A stretch of DNA of 26,879 nucleotides, taken from the NCBI GenBank assembly GCA_022592435.1, contig JABYQS010000370.1, positions 1 through 26,879 on the forward strand. The letters are read 5' to 3'. Of this stretch, positions 11,701 through 21,014 are shown in pieces. The stretch's first letter is position 1. Each line of letters begins with the position of its first letter. Both the position numbers and the translations under genes were made by a program. The DNA comes from Cerioporus squamosus. Lineage: Eukaryota > Basidiomycota > Agaricomycetes > Polyporales > Polyporaceae. Below the pieces are notes generated by a model. It saw only the letters and a program-made list of their open reading frames with translations, did no database searches and was not told where the DNA came from.

Positions 11701-14033
11701 CAGCTTCTTCGGGACATCCGTGACCATGAGCGTGCGCGCGTAGAAGGACTGGATGTACTCCGGCGAGCGGAACCACTCCTTGCGCAACCGCACAACCTCG
11801 CGCCAGTGCACGAAGACGAATGCGATCACCACGAACGTGATTGCGTACGTCATAGCGACATGTGCGAAGAGCATCGGTCCCTTCACGTCTCGGATGGTGA
11901 GCATGGAGAGCGCGTCGCGCGTATCGCTCGGGACATGATTGATGTTGTAGACGACGTTGATCGGGATGAGGACGGCGCAGGTGAGAGCAGCGACAGCAGT
12001 GAACAGCCAGCGACAGAGGCGGAGGAAGCGGAGGAAGATAGCAGCATCGAGGCCGATCTTGTCGATCAGCTCGGGCTCCTTCGTGTGGAGGAGGGGAGAG
12101 ACCCATCCCAGGAACGAGTCGGAGGCGCGCGGAGGAACCTTGTCACCAACGTGGTACTTGACTTTGGGTTCATAGACGATCTGGCAAATGGGAATCAGCA
12201 CGACTTGTCACTGTCAACATCGCTGTAGGACGAGTGAATCCGCATGTAGACAAGATGCTAGCACTTCTGCAGGCTACCAAAAGCTCGCTAGACTTCTATA
12301 GATGACATTCGCGTCGCGACTCAGTCTCGCAATCCACTGACGACCCGGGTGACGATATGCCCGGAAGCGCGCGGTCTCACTACAGGCTCTCCACGCTAGC
12401 ATGACATGCTTTCAGAGGTAAGGCCCCATACGCTCCTCAGCGCGCCCTGATCATAACTAACCAACATCGCGCGGTTGGTCATTCCCTCGAATGCTTGACC
12501 TGCTGCATCGTCAGGCTCGCGCAGGTTCGTGTCCGTCGACCCGCCGGATCGGACGCGACATTTTTCTGGTCCTTTGACCGACTCACAACTTTGATGCCGT
12601 CGACGCGATCTGAGGGGCATACGGCGAGCCGCGACTCCATGCAATCGTCTCCATCAACTGCGACTCCGCGAGGAATTGCCCTATCGACCCAGCCATGCCG
12701 CGTAAGGCACAGAGCATCTTCTAACAGGAGCACGTCCGGAGATCCGCATCCCCGAGGAGCTTCCCAAGCGCTTCCTCACCCTAACCTCTCACGACGGGCA
12801 TGGTCTCCATCTCCGCACCTCTTATGGCGGGAGAACAACTGGCAGCACCCGCCAAGCACACAGGCCTACGTGCGCATGTCGGGACATCGAGGGCGAGGAG
12901 AGCACGGAGGATGGAAGCCCCGACGGGGTTGTGGAGTGTGTCTGTGCAGCGACTGCGCTCGGCTAATTCGTTCAGCCAGTGTAAGGGTCGGCAAACAGAC
13001 CACACTGCACAGACATTCCTTGGAGGACAAAAAGCGAACACGGAAAACACAAAGGCTGTATGAGGGCGCCGAGCTCACTATAGCACTTCGGTGAAGAGCG
13101 CACACCATGTTAAACTGCTTGAATCGGAGGAGATGGGAAGCGCGTTTGATGTGGTGCGAAGCGCACACAATATGCTGGCTATATGTGCCTCGGATACGCA
13201 TACAGCCAGCATCCCATGCTTGCAGGCCGATACGGAAGTCGTATGTCCACTGTGTGTACGCACAGCCGGAGGACGTGGGGGATGTTGACGACTACCGACG
13301 GCATGGTGTAGAAACTGCTGCCTGCTTTCTTCGTGAAAGACGCGAAGGGATCAACGCATGATGCGGACGCTGCGTGGGCTAAGTCGATTGGACCGAGGCG
13401 GATGTGATATCGAGGCGGATTGGCTGAACGATGCGTAACGCTCATGGTATACTGGCTGTATGCGCATTCAGCGCGCATACAGGCAGCTATACATGCTTTT
13501 AAGACTCGTATGTGGGATCCAGGGCCCCTGTGTGCACGCACAGCCATGGAAAAGGGCCACTGACGATCACCTACGGCAGGGATGTACCAACGGGCTTCTT
13601 CAATCAAGCACGCATTACGGAAGAATGATACCAATGCAGATGAGAGGCGAGCTTGCAGGTTGTATGCTGGCTGTATGCGCAATCAACGCGCATACAGCCA
13701 GCTTCTCATGCTTGTAGACGACCCCATGCAAGTCACCTTACTCCCGTGGGCACGTCGTAGACAGGAGTGCCACCAGCGAGTATTCTTCGAGCAAAGCACA
13801 TAGTACGAGAAGATTACACACCTTGTTTCTGGGCCGGAGGACGTTGAAGATGATGATCGTTGCAAACTACGACCGAGGTCCACCGCGAGGTCAACGACTG
13901 CTTTCACCCCCACTAAAGCAGTACTCACCGACACGCCGAACATCAATGCGACCTGAGAGGCGACTGCAACGGGCGCCAGCGTCCGTTGGCTCGTGGTCTC
14001 GTCAATGAACTTGTCCAAGTCATCGTTGGCCAT
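8771..14033 (-). CDS. CSC1/OSCA-like (DUF221, RSN1_7TM) membrane channel
   Basis: Calcium-permeable, osmosensitive cation channel family. Twelve exons, 5' to 3' on the minus strand: 14033-13929, 13866-13822, 12180-11447, 11388-11202, 11148-10761, 10698-10627, 10575-10512, 10454-10383, 10325-10254, 10198-9975, 9919-9292 and about 9230-8771. The first eleven join in perfect phase to 863 residues. The N-terminus is MANDDLDKFIDETTSQRTLAP with a first membrane helix and FNVLRPRNK. The cytosolic PHM7-type domain carries ARTLMVTDVPKK, YPTTSVHIGR, LPELIEYHN and LAPNPKDIVW. The channel core carries SGVLPPAVSALFGWALPIIM, SRMDRAVVARYFAF, INETYIDQASYWLTYFP, GRTPREIREWTQPPDFQYA and VFVSKTESGGRMWN. In the tail, exon 12 starts one base out of phase (SGYFDANMAASRSN) and shifts again near 9116-9120 (a C4 run) before the PPQQY-rich end, finishing AGRGAHRAL and TGA. 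Intron 2 is exceptionally long (1,641 nt). Confidence 0.93.
8890..9052 (-). repeat. PPQQY repeats encoded in the channel tail
   Basis: On the minus strand this part of the last channel exon encodes about eight degenerate copies of a (A/S)PPQQY-like unit (variants PPQEY, SAQQY, PPQRPY, PAQQY). It is a low-complexity Pro/Gln/Tyr-rich cytosolic tail, seen as short tandem repeats in the DNA. Confidence 0.8.
13172..13212. repeat. hairpin repeat copy 1
   Basis: ATGCTGGCTATATGTG (13172-13187) pairs with CGCATACAGCCAGCAT (13197-13212) with two G-T type mismatches around a 9-base loop. It is followed by CATGCTT and by a small palindrome CTGTGTGTACGCACAG at about 13250-13265. Confidence 0.8.
13452..13486. 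repeat. hairpin repeat copy 2
   Basis: CTGGCTGTATGCGC (13452-13465) pairs with GCGCATACAGGCAG (13473-13486) with one mismatch and a 7-base loop. As in copy 1 it is followed by CATGCTT, a CGTATGT word and the palindrome CTGTGTGCACGCACAG, so the repeated unit is longer than the hairpin. Confidence 0.8.
13666..13702. repeat. hairpin repeat copy 3 (perfect)
   Basis: GCTGGCTGTATGCGC (13666-13680) and GCGCATACAGCCAGC (13688-13702) are perfect 15-base arms around the loop AATCAAC. TCATGCTTG follows, matching the flank of copy 1. Confidence 0.88.
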
Positions 14034-15230
14034 GTTGTGTGGGTTGTGTGAAGAGGGTGCGGATAGCTAGTGGAAGCGTTTGAGCCCGCTCGGAGGCTGT
14101 ATACTAGGCCAGCTCTAGGGGGACAGGAGGGACAGGAGAAGACAGGAGCCCGTGGTGGTTGAGAATCAAGACGAGAACGTCGTCGAGCGCGTCGGAGAGC
14201 GTTGTCTGGCTCGAAGAGGAACAAAAGAGCAGCGCGCGTTCAAAGCCGTCACTTTGCGAGGCGGTGCCAAGTCCGCTGTGACAGGCTGTGACCTTTCCTC
14301 CGGTGTTAGGCGCCAGGCACCAGCCTAGGCCTCTTATCCCGCAGCTAGGTGATGTAATCATTTCCACATAATATCCTTTTAGGGCATAACAAGAATCAAG
14401 TGGCAATTGTTCTTCTGTTAAGTCTTCCTATTATGCTGTTAAGTCTTCCCGCCAATTGTATGATAAGTACTCATTCCAAGCTTCCTCCTCACTTCTCATT
14501 GTCTTCAGTTCAACTTGGTCTTCAGCCTTGTAAGACGACACGAGACTCGCGAACATATGTAGCTCCACGAGCCATATTACTTAGCCTCGGTTACCACGTA
14601 TTCAATCAAATCACCTCGACCTTCGACATCATGAGGTTGCCGGCGGCAGCGAGAAAGCGCTAAGAATCTGTGACCCAGCCAAGAAGTCGGAGAAGCCTTC
14701 CTCCTCCCAGTGTAAGTATGTAGTTAGTCTTTGAGAGACCAAAAGGGCACTATGTACTACGAACGTACAGCGACGTACCCATGCCAAGTCGATCAAACCC
14801 CGGCGCCCCCAGTGGACGGCGGACGCTATCGTTGGGCAGAACACCCTGCACGTTCCGTCTCGAATGACATTTTCCTGCGAAGGCAACTACAGTGACAACG
14901 TCAGCTACAAAGGCATTCGACATAACAGGGGACGTACGAGCGGCACAGGTGGACGTGGGCGCGACTGCTGGGGGACGTACCCTCTGCGAGCCTCCCCTCC
15001 GCCATAGTGCCGAACAGACGAGAGTGCGGCTCGGTGCATGTGTCCGAGGTGGTGGAGGAGGAGGCCAATCACGGAGTCCCAGCGGTGTGGCAACGTCGGA
15101 GAGGCCTGAGGTTGTTACTCCAAGGCTGACGACTGGGCGGACCTGGAAGCACTCGCTACACAAGCGACGATGCATAGTCGCAATGTAGTGCGTCGGAGCA
15201 GATCCCAGGTGCGCCGCAAAGGAACTCCGA
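14034..15230. other. intergenic region upstream of the channel gene
   Basis: Separates the start of the minus-strand channel gene from the 3' end of the minus-strand IMPACT-domain gene. It contains three close copies of a GACAGGAG word (about 14117-14142), an AT-rich patch near 14340-14470 and a possible retrotransposon long terminal repeat listed separately. No convincing gene was seen. Confidence 0.5.
14416..14628 (+). mobile_element. possible solo or relic copia-type LTR
   Basis: The segment begins TGTTAAGTCTTCC, a word repeated 21 bases later at 14437. It is less GC-rich than its surroundings and ends TTCGACA, giving TG...CA ends. Fungal and plant Ty1/copia LTRs often have TGTTA... starts and pyrimidine-rich ends of this kind. 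The bases after the end (TCATGAGG) could be a primer-binding site. I found no 5-base target duplication and no gag or pol coding sequence, so this is tentative. Confidence 0.25.
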
Positions 15231-16058
15231 TCATGCCGCCTTGTCCTGGGCCTTCTTCAGGGCAAGCCTGACGCTCCTGATAGAGTTCTCTCTCGCGGTA
15301 ATCAGCCGCTTCGCTTTGCCAATGTCGAGCGACTCCTCAAGCGAAGAGTACGAAGGAGCCGTAGGCTTCTTGGGAGTGACGGCACTTCCATCCACGTTCG
15401 AGTCATCCGCCCCGGTTGCCCCGCTACCTGACGGAGCGTCATTCGAGTCCGCCGTCCGAGTCGCATCGGCAAGCTGGGCACGCAGCGAGGCAAGCGTCTG
15501 GTCCAAGAACGTCAGCGTTGCGATGCAAGAGGCCATGTCGTCCTTGCGTCGGAAAGCGTGGCAGACCTCCCGCGCGCACATCTCGATGTGGTCGAACCGC
15601 ACACGGCCGAGCATCTCCCCGCCAAACCTAATGGTTATACGCACTCCGTCAGTAACTGACCTCCTCTCGAGCAATTTGCAAGCATACCAACGACTGACGA
15701 CGACCACGGCATCGATGACGCCCTCGACCTGCATGACCTTGAGCACGCGCCCGCCGGCGTACTTCTCGCCATCGTCATCAGAGCCGCTGACGACCTCAAA
15801 GTCGTCGGGGCCCCCAAGGCCGTCTTTGCCCGCCTTGAGCACCATACACCGCCATGCCGCGATCTCATGCGTTGCAGGCCGGGCACCATGTGTGACGTTC
15901 TTCAGATGGTTGATCGCTCTGCGGGCTTCTTCGGGGCTCGTCGCCGAGTATACCGTTGCAACGAACGTCGATCCTCTGTCGCGGATCTCTTGGGAGGTGG
16001 CGAGGGGTTTGGGAGGTGGTTTCGAGGTCTTCACGAAGGAATCGAGATTCGAGGCCAT
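15231..16058 (-). CDS. IMPACT/UPF0029-domain protein without RWD domain
   Basis: Two exons (16058-15688 and 15627-15231) give 255 residues. The IMPACT (UPF0029) domain starts only about 25 residues in: RGSTFVATVYSATSPEEA, THEIAAWRC, the glycine turn EKYAGGRVLKVMQ, VVVVSRWFGGEMLGRVRFDHI and CAREVCHAF. These match the IMPACT signatures, including the SRW(Y/F)GG motif formed across the splice junction. Yih1 and mammalian IMPACT carry an N-terminal RWD domain that binds Gcn1 and restrains the Gcn2 kinase; here that domain is absent, as in some shorter UPF0029 proteins, so a role in Gcn2 control should not be assumed. The C-terminal 90 residues are Ser/Asp/Thr-rich, ending in a basic helix (ENSIRSVRLALKKAQDK). 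I chose the ATG giving MASNLDSFVKTSKPPPKP; an in-frame ATG ten codons upstream is possible. The 60-nt intron keeps frame and has no stop. Confidence 0.88.
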   Translation of the reverse strand: MASNLDSFVKTSKPPPKPLATSQEIRDRGSTFVATVYSATSPEEARRAINHLKNVTHGARPATHEIAAWRCMVLKAGKDGLGGPDDFEVVSGSDDDGEKYAGGRVLKVMQVEGVIDAVVVVSRWYACKLLERRSVTDGVRITIRFGGEMLGRVRFDHIEMCAREVCHAFRRKDDMASCIATLTFLDQTLASLRAQLADATRTADSNDAPSGSGATGADDSNVDGSAVTPKKPTAPSYSSLEESLDIGKAKRLITARENSIRSVRLALKKAQDKAA

Positions 16059-16183
16059 GGCAGTTCGCGTCCAAGATGGAACGCCCAAGTGGCGCCAGGA
16101 TGTTCACACCCCGCGGCGTATACTCCGCTTATACTTGGTAAGTAAAGTATTAGACTCTGTCAAACTCCAATCACTTATCGCAG

Positions 16184-17275
16184 GACCGACTTGATCGCCT
16201 GATTCCCTCAGTGCCTGCAGTCTGCTTCACTTGTACTCACTCGCACAAGAACCCCTGCCTGTATCTGAATCATACTCGGATCTACTCGCGGCTCATGCTG
16301 ATCTCGGGATCATCGACGAGTGCACCACAGGTGCTCTGCGCAAGTCAGCGCTGCACGGCGGCGAGCTCTGCCTCAAGGCTGCCTGCCATCCGATTATCGG
16401 CCGATCCCGACTCCATACATGAGGCCAAAGGTCGCGTAGCGCATGTTAGCAGCAACCCATAAAGCACTACGAGCCGCAGTCAGGCTATCCGTATTCCTTG
16501 ACAAGACACCACGAACACCTCATCTGTAGAGCCTCAGAACGATGAACGGCCCATCGAGCGTACGTTGCTGGATACCCTACGATTCTGCAGCTTGATGCTG
16601 ACGCTGGTGAGGGCACAGTTCATGGAGATCGATATGCAGTTGGCCCAGCTGCTTGGGACGATGTCGCTGGACAGCCAGCGCAAAATCGCCTTTGTGAGTC
16701 TGCGACTCGTCGACTGTAGCAAGACACAGCGATACTGACGCCTTCGTTCCGTTCATGGAGAAAGGCAAGCGACGAGCTCTCGCAGACATCGCGAACACGG
16801 CCCGTCGACGACGCAGCCATGTCAGACTCCTCCGACAGCGAAGACTCGACCTATCAGGTGCGCTGCTCTTCCATTATCTCTCGAGTCGCTCTTGCATCGC
16901 ATCAAACTAACCACTGTAATCCGCCACCAGTCAAGCCCCGCCAACTCCTCAAACTCCAACGCCAGCGCGCCCGCAGCCCCTCCACCGCCGCCGCCCATCT
17001 GCGGCTGCGCGTATCTGCAGGCCATCCTCGGCCAGATCCGCTCCGGGGTGTACACCACCACCACCGGCGACTACCTCGAGACCATCTTCACGCACCGTGA
17101 GGCGCTCTACGCGTTCCCGCAGGGCCACCGAGAGTGTGCGGTGGGATTCTCGGAGCTTGCGAGCCATCTGGCGAGGCGGGAGCGCCAGCAGGGATATCGC
17201 CCGGACTGGGAGGGCGACAGCGATGCGGTGAACGCGTTCAGGAACGAGGCGTGGGTGATTGCGAATGCGTTCTGA
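16184..17275 (+). CDS. conserved-looking hypothetical protein, 5' end unresolved
   Basis: I do not recognise the family. Exons that fit by phase are about 16184-16430, 16530-16693, 16765-16857 and 16931-17275 (TGA). Readable content: DRLDRLIPS near the start; SYSDLLAAHADLGIIDE and ALRKSALHGGELCL; ERTLLDTLRFCSLMLTLVRA with IDMQLAQLLGTM, a likely helical region; an acidic-Ser stretch MSDSSDSEDSTYQ; a polyproline run before ICGCAYLQAILGQIRSGVY; and a C-terminal domain with HREALYAFPQGHREC and GYRPDWEGDSDAVNAF. The frame of the first exon shifts by a net base at about 16370-16395, between GGELCLKAAC and LSADPDSIHEAK. Later exons agree. The start codon is unclear: the nearest upstream ATG codons (16076, 16100) lie within tens of bases of the divergent IMPACT-domain start, and both read into a stop after the first intron. 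Confidence 0.6.
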
Positions 17276-17737
17276 AGGCGGAAGTCCCAAAGTGGAGCTC
17301 GGTTTGTTAGATGTGGTCCCTTCGGTCCTACATCCTTCTCTTCGCCCTCTGAAGCGGGCTCTTCTGAGGTGTTGTAGCATATCACGTCTTGCCCGTTGTT
17401 GTATACCCTCACTGGTTACCCTGGAATATCGTACCTGGAAAGCATGCGTCTCGCCCAACCGGCCGTGCCGTTCCGCTATTTACGTGACCTCGTGATATGG
17501 AGTGAGGAAGGAAGCACGCATTAACAACGAGAGTCGACGTTGCGAAGACGACAAGGTTTGGTACCCGTGAGTTGCTCGTGAGCCAGAACCCTACTCATGA
17601 GAGACTCATTAGCAATCATCTCTCCATGAATAACCGCGGTGCTTGCAGACGTGTATATATCGACATTCGAGCGAAGACACGAGGGGAGGACACCGTCCAA
17701 GTCGTCGACGAGTACTAGTACGCTACCAGAATTCGCC
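17276..17737. other. intergenic region
   Basis: Between two plus-strand genes; presumably the 3' untranslated region of the hypothetical gene and the promoter of the alpha/beta-barrel gene. The downstream frame is open back to about 17639, but the better-placed ATG is at 17738. Nothing else was recognised. Confidence 0.5.
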
Positions 17738-18460
17738 ATGTCACCACCAAGTCCACCACCAGGTCTCCTGTTCGTGCCCAGCGAGGTCGGGCCCAACCTC
17801 ACGGAGGCCGAGTTCAACGACTGGTACGACAACGCGCACGTACCCCTCCGCATGGCCATCCCATCCATCCGCACCACCTCGCGCTGGGTCGCCGTCGACG
17901 ACAAGCGGCCCTTCCACCTCGCGCTCTACGACCTCGACTCCTGCGAGGTCCTCCAGCGGCCGCCCTACAGCACCCTCGCGAGCACCGCCAGCGCGCGGGA
18001 GCGCGACATCTTCCGGCGCGTGCAGCTGCTCGACCGCCGCACCTACGACCTCATCGAGTCGGACGTCGTCCCGCCCGCAGCTGGGTACGACGAGGGCGCC
18101 CCGGGGCCTGTCCTCATCACGATGGAGATCGAGGTGAAACCCGAGCTGGAAGACGAGCTGAACAGCTGGTACCGCGAGGAGCACGTCGCGCTCCTTGCGA
18201 AGGTGCCGGGGTGGCGGCGGACTAGGCGGTTCGTCTTGCGGGACGCGGGGCCGGCGAAGGGGAGCGACGCTGCGGAGGTCACGGCGAGGGGGAAGAAGCC
18301 GAAGTATCTGGCCGTGCATGAGTGGGAGTCGATGGCGAGCTTCGAGAAGGCGGAGTTTAAGCTCGCCACGAGCACTCAGTGGAGGATGAAGATGTTTAGG
18401 AGCGCCGATTTTTGGCATGGGAGGACGTATACGCTGGCGAGAGCGTGGGCGCAAGAGTGA
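17738..18460 (+). CDS. dimeric alpha/beta-barrel (EthD-like) protein, two modules
   Basis: Single-exon, 240-residue soluble protein with no signal peptide. Two similar ferredoxin-like modules are visible: GLLFVPSEVG...EFNDWYDNAHVPLRM...SIRTTSRWVAV, and VLITMEIEVKPELEDELNSWYREEHVALL...VPGWRRTRRFVL. The recurring WY..xHVxL pattern with a strand before and a strand after is typical of EthD/ABM-type dimeric alpha-beta barrels, which in fungi include small oxygenases and dehydratase-like enzymes of unknown substrate. The module ends at FWHGRTYTLARAW. The ATG at 17738 (CGCCATGT) starts just before conserved-looking sequence; an upstream in-frame ATG-like extension to 17639 is Ser/Thr-rich and less likely. 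No catalytic residue can be assigned. The reading frame is uninterrupted, unlike several neighbours. Confidence 0.75.
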   Translation: MSPPSPPPGLLFVPSEVGPNLTEAEFNDWYDNAHVPLRMAIPSIRTTSRWVAVDDKRPFHLALYDLDSCEVLQRPPYSTLASTASARERDIFRRVQLLDRRTYDLIESDVVPPAAGYDEGAPGPVLITMEIEVKPELEDELNSWYREEHVALLAKVPGWRRTRRFVLRDAGPAKGSDAAEVTARGKKPKYLAVHEWESMASFEKAEFKLATSTQWRMKMFRSADFWHGRTYTLARAWAQE

Positions 18461-18893
18461 AGGCTAGGAGGTAGCTCACCAATGATCCTGGACGAGGATG
18501 GTCATCTTGAGAATAGTGTGGATATTCTTGATATGTGGGGAGGGCTTCGTGCCGAACATGAACTTCATTTAGGTCCGACTGGGTTGACCTGTCGTGACGT
18601 TGAGATACCAGAAAGCTATACAGACAGGTCAAACTTCTCTGCTTAGCCTCCAGGATCACAAGAGGTAACGCGGACAGCGGTGTGTCTCGCGGAGTTGCCG
18701 ATATCGCAGTGTCCGTCGCAATTCCCTCCAAAACTGGGTCAAATGAATGTAAGTATAGTTGGTTAACCGATGTACAGTGTTGCAGTGCGATTCAATTTGG
18801 CGTAGTCCATAGAAGGTCCATAAGACGGCAAGATACGCCCGATCCACCGACTGACGACCGCCAACGAAACTGGCTGAATGTCGATCCAAACGC
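18461..18893. other. convergent intergenic region
   Basis: Lies between the 3' ends of the plus-strand alpha/beta-barrel gene and the minus-strand membrane protein gene. No feature was recognised. Confidence 0.5.
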
Positions 18894-20274
18894 TCAAGTC
18901 CTGCGCTCCGGATCGCGGGACCGCCTGTCCCCCCACAAGCCGGTGTTGAAGACACGACGGACGTCCAGCGAAATGAGGATCGCGGCAGCGAGGAGCTCCG
19001 GCGCGGAGTGGAAGATGTAGAACGTGACCTTGGACTGTGCCGAGTTGAGCGAGCCGGGTGCGTCGGAAAGCAGGGACGTTGTCGAGAAGCGCAGGACGTA
19101 GAGCCGGTATATCGGGGGTGCTGACTGTGGGCATGCGTTAGCTACAGTACTTTGAACGGAACGGGCGGGAAGCACTTACGATAAGGGTGGCGACCAGGAC
19201 GATCCACATAGTGGCGCTTCGTCGAACCCGCGGGATGGCGTAACAAGCCCATACCACACCATGTGCAAGCGCCGAGGATAGGGAGAGCGCGATCGCCGCG
19301 CTTGCGTTCCTGAACGGTACCGGCGTACTCCGTGTTAGAGAGAGCATGCACCCAGGTACTGACAACATACCAGAGCTGTCGAACGGTGTTCGCACGTGTG
19401 CCGTGTTTCAGAAGATGCGAGTAGTCGACACTGGCGACGATGCCTATGGTGATCGTCACCAAGAACAGGATCGTCGCGGCTTTCATGATCTGGCGAATGA
19501 ACTTCCGTGCCCGAGGGCGATCCTCGAGGTCCAGTGTTGCGAGATAGGACGCATCCGATCCGTTATCGGGCCTGTTGTTCTTGTTCACCTTCGCCTCTCG
19601 AGCAAGCACGTCCGAGCCCTTCGTCGCGTTGACCAGCAGGGCACGAGCGAGGTTCGTGAGGTCCTGGCCGATGGTGATGAAGCCGCCGGCGAGCGTCACC
19701 TGGAAGTACGTATTGAGGCCAATGCTCTCCCGCGACCCGGCATGGTGAGCTGCGTAGGCGCGAAGAGCGAAGAAGACAGTCCTGTTCGTAGAATTCGATT
19801 CAGCTGGAACTCTCTGAGGGAGGTACGAGAAACGAGGCAAATGACGAGCTGAAGGAGCACCATGGTATTCAAGATCGTGGTCGGTTCTCCCTTGTGTAGC
19901 TACCCGAGGAGGGGGCCACAGGAAGGAGAAGGAGACGCGAGTCCACTGCAATGGCCGGCACGAAACGAGTTCGGCTGGTAGGTGTTGTGACCAAGTCGCA
20001 TCCACGACAATCCTGTTGCTCTGAGGAGAGAAAACCAAACGGAATGGGGGGATCATAGCCGTAATCCGAGGTAAAGAATGGCTTACCGTTCTATGGTAAA
20101 TATACCGGTGCCGATGATCACGTAGTTACGCGTCCGCGGGAGGGCCATGCGCCATACGAAGATGGGGATAAGGAGGCCATGGAGGAAAGAAAAGAGTACC
20201 GATGGAACGAAGTCGATAGGGAAGGGAACGCCACCTATGGGAGAAGGGATCTCTTCAGTCGAATTGGAACTCAT
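18894..20274 (-). CDS. multi-pass fungal membrane protein (probably DUF7702)
   Basis: Four exons (20274-20087, 19781-19371, 19309-19180, 19124-18894) join in perfect phase to 319 residues. Start MSSNSTEEIPSPIGGVPFPID, followed by about seven hydrophobic segments: SVLFSFLHGLLIPIFVW, the NYVIIGTGIFTIER/TVFFALRAYAAH region, TYFQVTLAGGFITIGQDL, ATILFLVTITIGIVAS, SAAIALSLSSALAHGVVW, ATMWIVLVATLI and FYIFHSAPELLAAAILISLD. The end is NTGLWGDRRSRDPERRT. This order and the GFITIGQDL and APGSLNS/FYIxHSAPE words match a mushroom-fungus family of uncharacterised seven-helix membrane proteins; the DUF7702 name is from memory and function is unknown. Intron 1 is 305 nt against 55-61 nt for the others. An ATG 16 codons upstream (20322) is an alternative start. 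Confidence 0.75.
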
Positions 20275-21014
20275 CAGGACAACGGCGTGAGTGAAGGTCG
20301 GGGCAGAAGATGAGGAAGGCAAGGGAGGTGGATGGGACCCACCAGTCTGCAGTCGCCTTTAATTGAAGCGTTGGTGACAACCTCCAGGGGTCTCTACATA
20401 AGCCTCGAAAACCTCCAAGTCTCTAAGCCGGCGAGGAGGAGCGGGTTCGGGTGTCCGGAGCGACCCACGAATCTCGATTACGTGAACACCGGTGGTGTGT
20501 GGCGGTCCTGCCACTCGCAGGCGAGTCGCAGCCTGGAGGCTGGAAGTGTACCATCCGAGTCGCCAACAGCCTTTCCGACAGGCGTATTGGCCCTTTACTC
20601 CAGTACATTTTGCTCCGTTCACCGCCTGTCCGTTTGCGCCGCAGTAAGCACGTATCAACTTGGTTCCGCTGAATCAAGTTCAGTCTCCGTAGCCGACCAT
20701 ACATATGTATGTGCTCGACCGCCGACAAACCTTTCGCGCTTAGTTGATGTCGTGGAAGTTACTTTGAGGAGGAGTAGGGTATTCTCAGCTCCTTGTTTCC
20801 CATTCGCGCATGTATGCCAGCATGCCAGGGTCACGCTGGAGCCTGGACTGTGACGTCGAAGCCACGAGGTCGAAGCAGGGCTGCTTGCAGCATCGTGCTG
20901 CGGTAGGTCTGACTCTCATCTAGCACCATTGCCAGAGCCTGCTCAACACTGTCCAGATATCCGAGTTTCGTCTCGCCATCTGAGTATCACTCAACGCCAA
21001 CACTTCATTCCACC
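20275..21014. promoter_or_regulatory. shared divergent upstream region
   Basis: About 740 nt between the starts of the minus-strand membrane protein gene and the plus-strand reduced eIF4G gene, so it should hold both promoters. I see no clear TATA box or known operator. No part of an eIF4G N-terminal region could be recognised here, which suggests that the plus-strand copy truly begins close to 21015, or that upstream exons are too diverged to see. Confidence 0.4.

Larger units (their letters stand above)
12181..13821 (-). other. 1,641-nt intron 2 of the channel gene with repeat content
   Basis: The donor gtgtgt follows FNVLRPRNK and the acceptor ttgccag precedes IVYEPKVKYHVG. These two peptide segments are adjacent in family members, and the phase is preserved, so the whole interval is intron. 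All other introns of this gene are 51-62 nt apart from an estimated 59-61 nt for two others. The interval holds three related hairpin repeats (13172-13702) and about 900 nt (12240-13090) with no recognisable coding content. An old insertion is the simplest explanation, but I could not find its ends. Confidence 0.7.

Noticed and set aside
12495..13094. A 199-codon plus-strand open frame inside the channel intron
   Set aside because: Arg/Ser-rich composition with no motif; antisense frames in the same stretch are equally open. I could not link it to any transposase or other protein.
19782..20086. A possible extra exon within the 305-nt first intron of the DUF7702-like gene
   Set aside because: Direct joining of 20087 to 19781 gives the expected peptide in correct phase, and residues read from the interval do not fit the family.
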